This document shows, piece after piece, positions 19,077 to 32,500 of a DNA stretch of 64,000 nucleotides. The translations under genes were made by a program, and so were the position numbers. Within the stretch, counting starts at the first letter, position 1, and every line of letters starts with the position of its first letter. This stretch comes from Campylobacteraceae bacterium (GTDB taxonomy: Bacteria; Campylobacterota; Campylobacteria; Campylobacterales; Sulfurovaceae), in contig JALVTE010000020.1 of NCBI GenBank assembly GCA_027024155.1, positions 82,464 through 146,463 of the forward strand, written 5' to 3'. The notes beneath the pieces are model-generated. The model searched no databases. It saw only the letters and a program-made list of their open reading frames with translations, and was not told the origin of the DNA.

Positions 19077-19519
19077 GAAAATTTGCAATATTTCTATTTG
19101 CATTAATTGGTGTGTTTTTTATTGACCAAGGTTTAAAAGACCTATTCTATATTCAACATTTCGATTGGCAAAGCAAGTGTATTTCGCTAGAGTTACACCT
19201 AAATAAAGGCGTAGCGTTTAGTATGTTGGAGTTTTTGGGAAATAATTTAAAATGGGTTCAACTCTCTCTTGTAGCACTGCTTGTCTACTTGGCATACAGT
19301 GAAAAGTGGCTAGAGAAATACCCACTCTCTCTAGGTTTGGTAGCAGGTGGAGCAGTTGGTAATTTGTACGATAGATTCAGCATAGATGCTGTAGTAGATT
19401 ATGTTTACTGGCACTGTGGCTTTAACTTTGCTGTATTTAATTTTGCTGATGTAATGATAGATGTAGGTATCGCTCTGATAATTTTACAAGAGTTTATTAA
19501 GTATAGAAAAGAGAAATAG
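19073..19519 (+). CDS. lspA: Lipoprotein signal peptidase
   Basis: LNKGVAFSMLEF, GGAVGNLYDRFSIDAVVDYVYWHCGFNFAVFNFADVMIDVG. Confidence 0.95.
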   Translation: MRKFAIFLFALIGVFFIDQGLKDLFYIQHFDWQSKCISLELHLNKGVAFSMLEFLGNNLKWVQLSLVALLVYLAYSEKWLEKYPLSLGLVAGGAVGNLYDRFSIDAVVDYVYWHCGFNFAVFNFADVMIDVGIALIILQEFIKYRKEK

Positions 19520-20425
19520 ATGCGATTTTTACTATTTTTTCTTTTACTGACAGTGGCTAATGCTTATAATATAGTACCAGCAAATTATCATGGTAAAATA
19601 AAGTTTATAAAGCAAGAGAAGTTAGATTACTACTTCGATGGTTTAAATTTTAGTGAGCTATCAGACTTAGCTTACGATAGAGCAAGCGATACACTTTATG
19701 CAGTAAGTGACAAGGGGTTACTTTTTACATTTAAGGCAAATATAAATAAAGATGGCTTTAAACTAACACCACTAAATGGCTATAAACTTAAAAGCAAAAA
19801 GGGAAAACGCTTAAAAAAATGGAAACGTGACAGCGAGGGGTTAACACTAGATAATAGAAACAATCTATATATTAGCTTCGAGGGTAAACCAAAAATATCT
19901 CTATTTAGAAAAGATGGCGTTAAAATAAAAAATATAAAATTGCCAAAAGCTTTAAAGAGGGCAAAACTACGCTCTAAAAACAAAAGTTTAGAATCCTTAG
20001 CTTGGCACCCAAAATATGGTTTATTAACAGCACTAGAGTACTCAAAAGTAGGTGATAAAAAAGAGAACCAGACAATATACTCTACAAGTGGAAAAAGTTG
20101 GCGACTAAAAATGGAGCCAATTCACAACAATGCAATAACTGCAATAGAGGTAATGGATGACGGCAACTTACTAATATTAGAGCGAGCCTACAATGGCTTG
20201 TTAGGCAAATTCCAAGCAAACTTAGTAAAAATGTACATAAAAAACTGCAAAAGTGGAGAGTTTTGCAAAAAAGAGAAACTATTAACAATAGACAGTGCCA
20301 AAGGTTGGCAAGTAGAAAACTTCGAAGGTCTATGCAGAGTAGGCAAAAACCGCTACCTAATGGTCAGTGATGATAACGATAGCATATTGGCTTCTACAGT
20401 TTTAGTTTATTTTGAAATTTTTTAA
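19520..20425 (+). CDS. Secreted esterase-like-activity-of-phytase / SdiA-regulated-like beta-propeller protein
   Basis: Signal peptide; ELSDLAYDRASDTLYAVSDKGLLF...RDSEGLTLD...EGLCRVGKNRYLMVSDDN. Confidence 0.7.
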   Translation: MRFLLFFLLLTVANAYNIVPANYHGKIKFIKQEKLDYYFDGLNFSELSDLAYDRASDTLYAVSDKGLLFTFKANINKDGFKLTPLNGYKLKSKKGKRLKKWKRDSEGLTLDNRNNLYISFEGKPKISLFRKDGVKIKNIKLPKALKRAKLRSKNKSLESLAWHPKYGLLTALEYSKVGDKKENQTIYSTSGKSWRLKMEPIHNNAITAIEVMDDGNLLILERAYNGLLGKFQANLVKMYIKNCKSGEFCKKEKLLTIDSAKGWQVENFEGLCRVGKNRYLMVSDDNDSILASTVLVYFEIF

Positions 20426-20464
20426 AGAATTGACATAAAATGGGGGTTTGTTAAAAAAAACAAT

Positions 20465-20470
20465 TATAAT
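20465..20470 (+). promoter_or_regulatory. Candidate -10 box (TATAAT) upstream of the glycan locus
   Basis: TATAAT in an A/T-rich spacer ~33 nt before the ATG at 20503; no convincing -35. Confidence 0.4.
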
Positions 20471-20502
20471 ATGTTTTATCTTGTGTAGTTAAAAGAGGAA
20501 AC

Positions 20503-22733
<2,231 letters not shown>

Positions 22734-22735
22734 AG

Positions 22736-23302
22736 ATGAGTTATTTTGCCCATGAAACAGCTATCATTGATGAGAGTGTAGTAATAGGAGAAAATACAAA
22801 AATTTGGCATTTCTCTCATGTGCTATCAGAAGCAACTATTGGAGAAAACTGCTCATTTGGACAAAACTGTGTAGTAGGACCAAAGGTAAATGTAGGCAAT
22901 GGTGTTAAAGTTCAAAACAATGTCTCTATTTACGAAGGTGTAGAGATAGAAGATGATGTCTTTTTAGGCCCTTCTATGGTCTTTACTAATGTTATTAACC
23001 CAAGAGCATTCATTCAAAGAAAAGAGGAGTTTAAAAAGACACTTCTTAAAAAAGGCTGTTCTGTTGGAGCAAATGCTACAATAGTATGTGGTGTAACTAT
23101 TGGAGAGTATGCACTTATAGGAAGTGGTGCGGTTGTAAACAGAGATGTAAAACCTTACGCTTTAATGGTTGGAGTTCCAGCCAAACAGATTGGTTGGGTT
23201 GGTATATCGGGGAATACTTTAGTGTTTAAAGATAATATCGCCCAAGATGAGTTTGCAGTATATAAATTAATCAATGATAATTTAGAGGTGGTTAAGAGAT
23301 GA
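22736..23302 (+). CDS. Left-handed beta-helix N-acetyltransferase, WbpD-like
   Basis: Hexapeptide repeats ([59 protein letters not shown]). Confidence 0.92.
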   Translation: MSYFAHETAIIDESVVIGENTKIWHFSHVLSEATIGENCSFGQNCVVGPKVNVGNGVKVQNNVSIYEGVEIEDDVFLGPSMVFTNVINPRAFIQRKEEFKKTLLKKGCSVGANATIVCGVTIGEYALIGSGAVVNRDVKPYALMVGVPAKQIGWVGISGNTLVFKDNIAQDEFAVYKLINDNLEVVKR

Positions 23303-24399
23303 AAATAGATTTTGCGAAGTTACAATATCAATATCAACTCTATAAAGAGGAGATAGATAGTGCTATACATAGTGTATTAGATAAATCAAATTATATTATG
23401 GGCGAAGAGGTAAAAGAGTTAGAAGAGAACCTACAAAATTTTACAGGTGCAAAACACGCTATTACATGTGCTAGTGGTACAGATGCTTTGCTTCTTGCAA
23501 TGATGGCATTAGATATAAAACCAGGCGATGAGATTATTACAACGCCATTTACATTTATAGCAACAGCTGAAACTATAGCCTTTTTAGGAGCAAAGCCAGT
23601 TTTTGTAGATATAGATGAAAAAACTTACAATATTGACCCCTCTAAAATAGAAGAGAAGATAACTAATAAAACTAAAGCTATAATTCCAGTAAGCCTATAT
23701 GGGCAACCTGCCGATATAGATAAACTTCAAGCTATTGCAGACAAACACAATTTAAAATTAATTATCGATGGTGCTCAATCATTTGGAAGCACCTTTAATG
23801 GTAAAACAGATTCAAATTTAGGAGATATCTCAACCACAAGTTTCTTTCCTGCAAAACCATTAGGTTGCTTTGGAGATGGCGGGGCTGTTTTTACTAATAG
23901 TGATGAACTTGCCCAAAAGATAAAAATGCTAAGAATTCATGGACAAAACAAACGATACCACCATAAATATATTGGAATGGGCGGAAGAATGGATACAATC
24001 CAGTGTGCAGTTGTGAATGTGAAGTTAAAACACTATAAAGATGATTTAGCTAAAAGGCAAGAAGTAGCTAAGAAGTATAGTGAAGAGTTGAGAGTGAAAA
24101 GTGAAGAGTTGGTATTGCCATATGTGGATAAGCGAGCAACATCTGCTTGGGCTCAATACTCTATTAGGATAAATGATGAAGGACAAAGGGAGAAGGTGCA
24201 AGCAAAATTAAAAGAAGTTGGAGTACCAACAGCTGTGCACTATCCTATGCCTTTACATTTACAAGAGTGTTTTGAATATTTAGGCTATAAAGAGGGTAAC
24301 TTTCCTATTGCTGAAAAAATTAGCAAAGAGATTATGAGCTTGCCGATGAATCCATATTTATCTGATGAAGAGATAGAGTATATAGCAACACAGATATGA
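23299..24399 (+). CDS. DegT/DnrJ/EryC1/StrS aminotransferase, WbpE-like
   Basis: [62 protein letters not shown]. Confidence 0.94.
   Translation: MKIDFAKLQYQYQLYKEEIDSAIHSVLDKSNYIMGEEVKELEENLQNFTGAKHAITCASGTDALLLAMMALDIKPGDEIITTPFTFIATAETIAFLGAKPVFVDIDEKTYNIDPSKIEEKITNKTKAIIPVSLYGQPADIDKLQAIADKHNLKLIIDGAQSFGSTFNGKTDSNLGDISTTSFFPAKPLGCFGDGGAVFTNSDELAQKIKMLRIHGQNKRYHHKYIGMGGRMDTIQCAVVNVKLKHYKDDLAKRQEVAKKYSEELRVKSEELVLPYVDKRATSAWAQYSIRINDEGQREKVQAKLKEVGVPTAVHYPMPLHLQECFEYLGYKEGNFPIAEKISKEIMSLPMNPYLSDEEIEYIATQI
24079..24113. repeat. Intragenic heptad-period tract in the WbpE-like gene
   Basis: AGTGAAG AGTTGAG AGTGAAA AGTGAAG AGTTGGT, encoding part of [12 protein letters not shown]. Confidence 0.6.
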
Positions 24400-25196
24400 T
24401 AAGAGTACTGCTACTATTAATACCATTTATACTGTTTGCTCAAAAGCCAAAGATACTACTTTTAAAAGTCTATAAAGAGCAAAATATTACTGGCTGGGTA
24501 ATGAGTGAAAAGTTAGATGGTATTAGAGCTTATTGGGACGGAAAGCATTTGATAAGCCGTAGCGGTAAAATTATACATGCACCAAAATGGTTTACAAAAA
24601 ATTACCCACCATTCCCAATAGATGGTGAATTATGGAGCAAGCGAGGAGATTTTGAAAATATCTCATCTATCGTAAGAGATAAAACTCCAAGTGACAAGTG
24701 GAGAGAGATTACTCATAACATCTTTGAAGTTCCATATGCTAAAGGTGGGCTATTTGAACGCTTAGCAAAAGTAAAACCATATGCTGGTAAATATATAAAA
24801 ATAATAAAACAAATCCCAATAAAAAATAAAAAACAGATGCAAGATTTCCTGCACCTAGTTGAAGCCAAAGGTGGCGAAGGCATAGTTGTGCGAGACCCAA
24901 ATACCCCATATATAAACAGACGAACATCAAAAGCCCTAAAAGTAAAAAGTTTTAAAGATACAGAGTGCAAAGTTGTTAAGCTGTTAAATGGAAAAGGCAA
25001 ATATGCAAATATGCTAGGCTCAATAAAGTGCCAACTACCAAACGGAACAATATTTAAAATAGGTTCAGGCTTTAGTAATAAAGAGCGAAAAAACCCACCA
25101 AAAGTAGGTGATATAGTTACTTTTAAATATAAAGAGATGACTAAATATGGCAAGCCTCGGTTTCCAGTGTTTCTTAGGATTAGAGATACTCAATAA
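24396..25196 (+). CDS. Exported ATP-dependent DNA ligase (LigE-like)
   Basis: Signal peptide [16 protein letters not shown]; nucleotidyltransferase motif EKLDGIRAYWDG; PIDGELW; EGIVVRDP; KVKSFKDTECKVV; C-terminal OB-like domain. Confidence 0.88.
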   Translation: MIRVLLLLIPFILFAQKPKILLLKVYKEQNITGWVMSEKLDGIRAYWDGKHLISRSGKIIHAPKWFTKNYPPFPIDGELWSKRGDFENISSIVRDKTPSDKWREITHNIFEVPYAKGGLFERLAKVKPYAGKYIKIIKQIPIKNKKQMQDFLHLVEAKGGEGIVVRDPNTPYINRRTSKALKVKSFKDTECKVVKLLNGKGKYANMLGSIKCQLPNGTIFKIGSGFSNKERKNPPKVGDIVTFKYKEMTKYGKPRFPVFLRIRDTQ

Positions 25197-25286
25197 AAAT
25201 TGTTGAGCTATATAAAATTTATTATTTATTGTTCTGAAAGCACTTTTTATATATAATAACATATATTGTACATAAATTAGTAAGGA

Positions 25287-26162
25287 GTGTTTTTGAAAGG
25301 AATAGTATTAGCAGGAGGTAGTGGAACAAGACTCTACCCCATAACTAAAAGCATAAGTAAGCAACTTCTACCAATTTATGATAAACCTATGATTTATTAT
25401 CCATTGTCTGTGTTAATGCTTGCAAAAATTAAAGATATATTGATAATTACAACTCCCCAAGATTTAGATAATTTTAAAAATCTTTTAGGTGATGGTAGCG
25501 ATTGGGGAATAAGATTAGAGTATAAAGTACAGCCATCTCCAGATGGTTTAGCACAAGCATTTATTTTAGGGGAAGAGTTTATTGGAGATGATAGTGTTTG
25601 TTTAATTTTAGGTGATAATATTTTTTATGGTCATGGTTTTACTCCACTACTTCAAAATGCAGCTTCTATTACAGAGGGTGCAATGGTATTTGGCTATCAG
25701 GTAAAAGACCCACAAAGATTTGGTGTTGTAGAGTTTGATAATAATATGAAAGTTATCAGTATAGAAGAGAAGCCAAAGAAACCTAAATCAAATTTTGCAG
25801 TTACTGGACTCTATTTTTATGATAATAGCGTTATAGAAATAGCAAAAAAAGTAAAACCTTCTGATAGGGGAGAACTTGAGATTACTTCAGTAAACGAAGA
25901 GTATTTAAAAAGAGATAAACTTCAGGTAGAGCTTCTTGGTCGTGGATTTGCTTGGTTAGATACAGGAACACACGAGAGTCTTTTGGATGCAGGATTATTT
26001 GTTCAGACAATAGAGCATAGACAAGGGTATAAAATAGCATGTCTTGAAGAGATAGCTTATAATAATGGCTGGATAGATAAAGAAAAAGTATTAAATATAG
26101 CAAGTAAACTTAGTAAAAATGGATATGGGCAATATCTTAAAGAGTTGGTAAAGAATGACTAA
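25287..26162 (+). CDS. rfbA: Glucose-1-phosphate thymidylyltransferase
   Basis: [49 protein letters not shown]; likely non-ATG start (GTG or TTG). Confidence 0.96.
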   Translation: MFLKGIVLAGGSGTRLYPITKSISKQLLPIYDKPMIYYPLSVLMLAKIKDILIITTPQDLDNFKNLLGDGSDWGIRLEYKVQPSPDGLAQAFILGEEFIGDDSVCLILGDNIFYGHGFTPLLQNAASITEGAMVFGYQVKDPQRFGVVEFDNNMKVISIEEKPKKPKSNFAVTGLYFYDNSVIEIAKKVKPSDRGELEITSVNEEYLKRDKLQVELLGRGFAWLDTGTHESLLDAGLFVQTIEHRQGYKIACLEEIAYNNGWIDKEKVLNIASKLSKNGYGQYLKELVKND

Positions 26163-27207
26163 TATACTTTTAACTGGAACAGCTGGATTTATAGGCTCTA
26201 ATTTTGTACCATATTTTTTGGAAAAGTATCCAGAGTATAATTTAATAAATTTAGATTTACTTACTTATGCAGGCAGTTTAGAGAATTTAAAAGAGTGTGA
26301 GAATAATCCTAGATACAAGTTTATAAAAGGTGATATTTGTAATCGCCAGCTTGTAGAGTTTATATTCAATGAGTATGATATTAAAGGTGTTATTCACTTT
26401 GCAGCAGAGTCTCATGTAGATAATAGTATCAAAAACCCTGGTATTTTTATAGAGACAAATGTTAATGGAACATATACATTAATTGATGTTGCAAAAAACT
26501 ATTGGATGGATAAACCTTTTAAATATAAAGATGAATATGAAGCTTGCAGATTTCACCATATTTCAACCGATGAAGTTTATGGAACACTTAGTGATGACCC
26601 TAAAGAACTTTTTACAGAGACAACTCCTTATGCCCCAAACTCTCCATATAGTGCAAGTAAAGCAAGTAGTGATATGATTGTAAGAAGTTATAAAGAGACT
26701 TATGGATTAAACACAGTTATAACAAATTGTTCAAATAATTATGGTCCTAAACAGCATGATGAAAAACTTATTCCAACTATAATAAGAAATGCACTTTTAG
26801 GAAAAAATATACCAATATATGGAGATGGAAAAAATATTAGAGATTGGTTATATGTTTTAGACCACTGCAAGGGTATAGATTTAGTATATCATAAAGGTAG
26901 AAATGGAGAGACTTATAATATAGGTGGAAGAAATGAGCGAACAAATCTTCAGATAGTTAATAAAATATGTGAAATATTAGATGAAGTCTATCCTATATCT
27001 CAAAACAATACAATACAAAATTCAAAATTAAATATTCAAAACTATAAAAGTTTAATAACTTTTGTAGAAGATAGAGCAGGTCATGACAGACGCTATGCAA
27101 TAGATGCAACTAAACTTGAAGATGAACTTGGCTGGAAAGCAGATGAAACATTTGAGAGTGGAATTGTAAAAACTATTGATTGGTACTTAAAGAAGTATGA
27201 CAAGTGA
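26155..27207 (+). CDS. rfbB: dTDP-glucose 4,6-dehydratase
   Basis: [75 protein letters not shown]. Confidence 0.96.
   Translation: MTNILLTGTAGFIGSNFVPYFLEKYPEYNLINLDLLTYAGSLENLKECENNPRYKFIKGDICNRQLVEFIFNEYDIKGVIHFAAESHVDNSIKNPGIFIETNVNGTYTLIDVAKNYWMDKPFKYKDEYEACRFHHISTDEVYGTLSDDPKELFTETTPYAPNSPYSASKASSDMIVRSYKETYGLNTVITNCSNNYGPKQHDEKLIPTIIRNALLGKNIPIYGDGKNIRDWLYVLDHCKGIDLVYHKGRNGETYNIGGRNERTNLQIVNKICEILDEVYPISQNNTIQNSKLNIQNYKSLITFVEDRAGHDRRYAIDATKLEDELGWKADETFESGIVKTIDWYLKKYDK
27016..27043. repeat. Intragenic heptad-period tract in rfbB
   Basis: CAAAATT CAAAATT AAATATT CAAAACT, within the [20 protein letters not shown] segment. Confidence 0.55.
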
Positions 27208-28466
27208 TATTTAAAATAAAAAATAAATTTAAATTTAATAATAAAAGGTTATTTTCAAACTTTTTATCATTATCTGTATTGCAAGGAGCAAATTATATTT
27301 TTCAACTTATTACTCTTCCATATCTAATAAGAGTTATAGGAGTAAAGAACTATGGTCTTTTGGCTTTTGCTATAGCCTTTGTATCTTATTTTAATATTAT
27401 AATTGATTATGGATTTAATTTAACTGCTACAAAAGATATTTCTATATATAGAGAAAATAAGAAAAAAGTTATCGAGATATTTTCAAGTGTAATGACTATA
27501 AAATTCATACTTATGCTTTTATCTTTTGTTTTACTCTGTATCTTTGTTTTTAGTTTTGATAAGTTTTCAAAAGATGCAGTAGTCTATTTTTTAACTTTTG
27601 GAGGAACAGTTGGGCAACTTTTTTTCCCTATTTGGTTTTTTCAAGGAATGGAGAAAATGAAGTATATAACTTATATAAATATTACTATAAAGCTTTTTTT
27701 TACTCTATCTATATTTATATTTATACATAAGCAAAATGATTATTACATTGTACCATTACTTACTTTTATTGGGACTATAATATCAAGCATATGGGCTATG
27801 TATTTAATAGTAAAAGAGTTTGATATTAAATTTAAATTACAAAAGTTTGAAACTATAAAATATTATTTAATTGATGGTTGGCATGTCTTTATTGCGGGAG
27901 TATTTACAACATTATATACAAACTCTGTAACTGTAATATTGGGTTTATTTAGTAATGATATTACAGTTGGGTACTATGTGTTAGCAGAAAAGGTAGTAAA
28001 TATAGTAAATTCATTATTTTTACCAATTCAAGGAGCAGTATATCCATATATATCAAATTTAGCTTCTAAATCAAAATTACAAGCATTAAATACACTAAAG
28101 ATACTTACAATATACTCTTCTATTGCAATGTCTACTATTTCTTTGTTCATTTTATTTTTTGCTAAATCAATTATTTATTTAATAAGTGGAGTATATATAG
28201 AGAGAGCTACAATAACTTTACAAATATTATCTTTCTTGCCATTGATAATTACAGTTGCAAGAATTTTTGCAATGGATTATATTATAATGTTTAAATATCA
28301 AAAATATCTTACCAAAATTTATGCACTTTCTGCATTAATTAGTTTTATTTTATTTTTATTTTTAATACCATCTTTTAAAGAATATGGAGCGGCTATTACA
28401 GTAATAATAGTAGAGTTTTTTGCTACAACTTATATGTATCTTATAATAAAGAGATATATATTATAA
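27204..28466 (+). CDS. wzx: Wzx-like oligosaccharide flippase
   Basis: 420 aa, ~12 TM; LSVLQGANYIFQLITLPYLIRVIGVKNYGLLAFAIAFVSYFNIIIDYGFNLTATKDIS. Confidence 0.9.
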   Translation: MIFKIKNKFKFNNKRLFSNFLSLSVLQGANYIFQLITLPYLIRVIGVKNYGLLAFAIAFVSYFNIIIDYGFNLTATKDISIYRENKKKVIEIFSSVMTIKFILMLLSFVLLCIFVFSFDKFSKDAVVYFLTFGGTVGQLFFPIWFFQGMEKMKYITYINITIKLFFTLSIFIFIHKQNDYYIVPLLTFIGTIISSIWAMYLIVKEFDIKFKLQKFETIKYYLIDGWHVFIAGVFTTLYTNSVTVILGLFSNDITVGYYVLAEKVVNIVNSLFLPIQGAVYPYISNLASKSKLQALNTLKILTIYSSIAMSTISLFILFFAKSIIYLISGVYIERATITLQILSFLPLIITVARIFAMDYIIMFKYQKYLTKIYALSALISFILFLFLIPSFKEYGAAITVIIVEFFATTYMYLIIKRYIL

Positions 28467-28491
28467 AATCAATCAATAAGGGTGAGATTAA

Positions 28492-29364
28492 GTGAATAAA
28501 AATAATTTTAAAGTTGAAGGTGTCGTTGTATTATATAATCCAGAAATAAATATTTTGAATAATATAAAAAGCTATATAAATAAAATAGAGAAATTATATA
28601 TAGTAGATAATTCAGAAAATATTAATGAAAAACTTATAGATAGAATAAAACAGATTTCAGATAAATGTATCTATATTAATAATAATGGGAATAAAGGTAT
28701 CGCCCATGCACTTAATGTAGGAGCTAACAAAGCTATTATAAATGATGCAAATTGGTTATTAACTATGGATCAAGATAGCTCTTTTGAAGATGATAATTTT
28801 GATAGTTTATTAGAATTTGCATATAATATAGATTCTTATAAGAGTATTGGTATAATATCTCCTCTTCATTCCACTCATTTAAATGATTCCAAAGAAGAAG
28901 AAGTAGATGTAGAGGAAGTTTTAACCGTAATGACATCTGGAAATTTAGTAAATTTAGATATTTTGAAAAAAATCGGTTTTTTTAAAGAGTACTATTTTAT
29001 AGATTCTGTAGATACTGAATATTGTTTGCGTCTAAATATTAATGGTTATAAAATTCTTAGATATAATAAATCTATCTTAGAACATAATTTAGGGGAACTT
29101 ACTATACATAAAACTATTTTTAATAAAGAATTGAGATTGTATAATCATAATAAAATCAGAAAATACTACATAACAAGAAATAAATTATTGATAGTAAAAG
29201 AATATTTTAGATACTTTCCTAAATTAGGATTATCATATATTAAGAGTGTATTTGGAGATTTAAAAAATGTTATTTTTCACGAAGAAGATAAAGTAGAGAA
29301 AATAAAATATATGTTAAAAGGGGTATACGATTTTTTTACAAATAAGTTAGGTAATATAAATTAA
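28492..29364 (+). CDS. Family-2 glycosyltransferase (rhamnosyltransferase-like)
   Basis: VEGVVVLYNPEINILNNIKSYI..LYIVDNSEN...WLLTMDQDSSFE; GTG start. Confidence 0.85.
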   Translation: MNKNNFKVEGVVVLYNPEINILNNIKSYINKIEKLYIVDNSENINEKLIDRIKQISDKCIYINNNGNKGIAHALNVGANKAIINDANWLLTMDQDSSFEDDNFDSLLEFAYNIDSYKSIGIISPLHSTHLNDSKEEEVDVEEVLTVMTSGNLVNLDILKKIGFFKEYYFIDSVDTEYCLRLNINGYKILRYNKSILEHNLGELTIHKTIFNKELRLYNHNKIRKYYITRNKLLIVKEYFRYFPKLGLSYIKSVFGDLKNVIFHEEDKVEKIKYMLKGVYDFFTNKLGNIN

Positions 29365-29399
29365 ATTTTATTTCGTATATTAAACAGGAGAGTATTAAA

Positions 29400-30470
29400 A
29401 TGAATAAAAAAAATATTAGTATGATAACAGCTCATCCAGCTCCTTATATGGATGTAATTTTCAATCAAATATCTTTAAAATATAATTTAAATGTTTATTA
29501 TAATAATTCTAAGTCAAAAGATAAATCTTGGAAAAATCAGAATTATATGAAAGGTCAAAGTATAATAAATTTTAAAGAGTCTATTATTGCGCTTAATAAT
29601 ATTTTAAAATCTGATTTTGTGATTGTTGGAGGATGGTCTCATAAATTTAATATAATTTTGATTTTTATGTTAATAATTTTTAAGAAAAAATTTGCTGTAA
29701 CAAGCGATGTTCCAGAGGAAGGTAGAATTAATAAGATTAAAAAATTTATTAAAAGTAATGTTTTTAAGTTAATTCCCTATTTTTTTCTTACAGGAGGTAG
29801 TTGCAAGGAACATTATGTGAAATATTATAATATAGATGAGAAAAAAATAAAGATATTTCCTTATGGAATCTTGTTTCCAGATAAACAAGAACTTATTGAT
29901 ATTAATTTAAATAGAAAAAATGAGATATTAAATAAAAATAGTAAAATAAAAATTTTAATAGCTAATAGATTTATTAAGAGAAAAGGTTATGAAATAATAA
30001 TAGATAGTTTTAAAAATCTTAAAAAATTAAATTTATTAAATCTATTTGAAATAACTATTATAGGAAACGGTAAATTATATGAACAATATAAAACAATTTT
30101 TTATGAAATTTCAAAAGATATAAGGTTATTAGGTTGGGTTGAAATAGATGAATACGAACAACTCTTAAATAATTGTGATATTTATATCCATGCTTCTATT
30201 TTTGAGCCATATGGAATACCTGTAATAGATGCAATGGTTCGTGGAAAATTAGTCATTGCATCAAATGGTGTAATGTCTGCTATTGATTTTATTAAAAGTG
30301 GATATAACGGATTTATATATAACTCGAATAATTCAAATGAGTTAAATAAAATATTAATTAATTTATTAAATGAAAAAGAAGATATATATAGAATTGGTGA
30401 AAATGCTATAAATAGTGACTATAGCATATTTAAAAATTATAATAAAGTTTTAGAGGATATAATAAAATAA
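29400..30470 (+). CDS. Family-4 glycosyltransferase
   Basis: IKILIANRFIKRKGYEIIIDSFKNL...ITIIGNG...RLLGWVEIDEYEQLLNNCDIYIHASIFEPYGIPVIDAMVRGKLVIAS. Confidence 0.87.
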   Translation: MNKKNISMITAHPAPYMDVIFNQISLKYNLNVYYNNSKSKDKSWKNQNYMKGQSIINFKESIIALNNILKSDFVIVGGWSHKFNIILIFMLIIFKKKFAVTSDVPEEGRINKIKKFIKSNVFKLIPYFFLTGGSCKEHYVKYYNIDEKKIKIFPYGILFPDKQELIDINLNRKNEILNKNSKIKILIANRFIKRKGYEIIIDSFKNLKKLNLLNLFEITIIGNGKLYEQYKTIFYEISKDIRLLGWVEIDEYEQLLNNCDIYIHASIFEPYGIPVIDAMVRGKLVIASNGVMSAIDFIKSGYNGFIYNSNNSNELNKILINLLNEKEDIYRIGENAINSDYSIFKNYNKVLEDIIK

Positions 30471-30509
30471 TGAATGTAAAAAAAATATATATAATCTTTG
30501 GAATGTATT

Positions 30510-31463
30510 ATGAATAAAGGTATTAATTTAAAATTTGGAATTATTATTTTAAACTGGAATAACTATGAAGATACTAAAAAGTGTCTTAACAGTATTTTAT
30601 CTTCAGGTAGTAAATGTTTTGATACTGAGATTTATTTAATAGATAACAATTCTCAAGATGGCAGTGGTATAAGATTGAAAGAAGAATTTTATAATTTTGT
30701 AAAATTTTATAATACTGGTGGGAATAAAGGTTATACAGGTGGTAATAATTTTGGGATATTAAAGGCAATAGAAAATAAATGTGATTATATACTGATTTTA
30801 AATAATGATTTAGAGATAGAAAATTTTGCATTAATGCTTAAGAGTATCAATGAGGTATTTTTATTTAATTCACAAATAGGGATTATAGGTTTTCAGGTTT
30901 TTGATGAAAAAATAAAAATACCACTAAAAAATGCTGGAAGGATAAATGAGATATTTACTAAAATGTTAAAAATTGATACCACACCAATTAATTTAAATAA
31001 AAATATGAAAATATCTTATCAAAAAGCAGTATGTGGTTGTGCTATTGGATTTAGAGTAGACTGCCTAAAAAAAATAGGTTTATTTGATGAAGATTTTTTT
31101 ATGTATGCAGAGGAACAAGATATTTGCTTAAGGGCAATAAAAAATAATTGGAGAGTAGCAAAAATTGAAAATGAAAACTTGAGGATATATAGAAAAATAG
31201 ATCCAGTATCAGATAAACAATTAATATGGTACTATAATACAAGAAATATTTTTTGTGCCTATAAAAAAAATATTCCATTTTTAAAAAGGAATATATTTTT
31301 TATACTACAATGTTTTATTTTTATAAAACAGATGATGTACTATTTAATAAACTTTAGACCATTGATATCTTATAAAATTTTATTAGGATTAAAAGATGCT
31401 TTAATTGGTACGAGTTGTCATAAAGATAAAGTAGAAAATCTAGAAAGTGAGAATAAATTATGA
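30510..31463 (+). CDS. Family-2 glycosyltransferase
   Basis: GIIILNWNNYEDTKKCLNSIL...IYLIDNNSQDGSG...NTGGNKGYTGGNNFGI...ILILNNDLEI. Confidence 0.9.
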   Translation: MNKGINLKFGIIILNWNNYEDTKKCLNSILSSGSKCFDTEIYLIDNNSQDGSGIRLKEEFYNFVKFYNTGGNKGYTGGNNFGILKAIENKCDYILILNNDLEIENFALMLKSINEVFLFNSQIGIIGFQVFDEKIKIPLKNAGRINEIFTKMLKIDTTPINLNKNMKISYQKAVCGCAIGFRVDCLKKIGLFDEDFFMYAEEQDICLRAIKNNWRVAKIENENLRIYRKIDPVSDKQLIWYYNTRNIFCAYKKNIPFLKRNIFFILQCFIFIKQMMYYLINFRPLISYKILLGLKDALIGTSCHKDKVENLESENKL

Positions 31464-32500
31464 TTAATAGTATAAAGATTAATATTATTGCTCCAAATAT
31501 AAAGAGTGGAGGCGCTAAAGAATTATTAGAATATTTAATAGAATATATTAATTTTAATTATCCGAGTATCTATTTAACTGTATATCTAGATGTTTCATTA
31601 AAAAAAATACCAAAACTAAATAATGTAAATTATGTATATATGAAAAAAGTAATAGAAAAAATATATCTTTTTAATAAACAAATAAATAATGCAATATATT
31701 TTGGAAACTTACCCCCATTGAGAAAATGTGAAAATTCTATGGTATACTTTCATAACCCATATTTACTTATGCCTTTTAAAAAACTTAAAAAAGAACCATT
31801 TAAATTTATTATTAAATATTTTTTACAACAAATTTACATAAAAAAATTTATACATAATGTTGATTTTGTCGGTTGTCAAAATGAAGATGTGAAAGAACCT
31901 TTTATTAAACTGTATGACTTTTATAATGTAAAGGTACTTCCTTTCTTTAGATTATGTAACAAGAGATTAAATTTTCTTGATACTAAAGTATATGATTTTT
32001 GTTATGTTTCTTTAGCCCACCCTCATAAGGGGCATAATATATTATTAGATGCTATCGATATATTGGCAGATAAAAACATAGTATTAACTATAGCTTTAAC
32101 AATAGAGGATAAACATAAAGATTTAATTCAAAAGATTGATAGTATTAATAAGAAAGGTGTTGTTAGGATTAACAATTTAGGTTTACTCTCTAAAAAAGAA
32201 GTTTGTAAACTCTACGCAAGTTCTAAAGCATTAATCTTCCCATCTTTTCACGAGACATTTGGTTTAGCACTCATAGAAGCAGTAGATATGAATTTGGATG
32301 TAATTGCATCTAATTTAAATTATGTTTATAAAGTTGTAAAACCATCATTAGTTTTTAATCCAAATGATGTAAATGATATTGCACAGACTATGATTAAATA
32401 TCTAAACGGTAGAGTGGATAAAAGTATACCTTTAATAGAAAATAAAATAGAAGAGTTAATTAGTATCATGACAAAAGGAGAACTAAATGTTCAAAAATAA
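31460..32500 (+). CDS. Family-4 glycosyltransferase
   Basis: SLAHPHKGHNILLDAIDIL...NLGLLSKKEVCKLYASSKALIFPSFHETFGLALIEAVDMNLDVIASN. Confidence 0.87.
   Translation: MINSIKINIIAPNIKSGGAKELLEYLIEYINFNYPSIYLTVYLDVSLKKIPKLNNVNYVYMKKVIEKIYLFNKQINNAIYFGNLPPLRKCENSMVYFHNPYLLMPFKKLKKEPFKFIIKYFLQQIYIKKFIHNVDFVGCQNEDVKEPFIKLYDFYNVKVLPFFRLCNKRLNFLDTKVYDFCYVSLAHPHKGHNILLDAIDILADKNIVLTIALTIEDKHKDLIQKIDSINKKGVVRINNLGLLSKKEVCKLYASSKALIFPSFHETFGLALIEAVDMNLDVIASNLNYVYKVVKPSLVFNPNDVNDIAQTMIKYLNGRVDKSIPLIENKIEELISIMTKGELNVQK

Noticed and set aside
24713-25262. Minus-strand ORFs antisense to the DNA ligase
   Set aside because: No recognisable domain; overlapped by a well-supported plus-strand gene.
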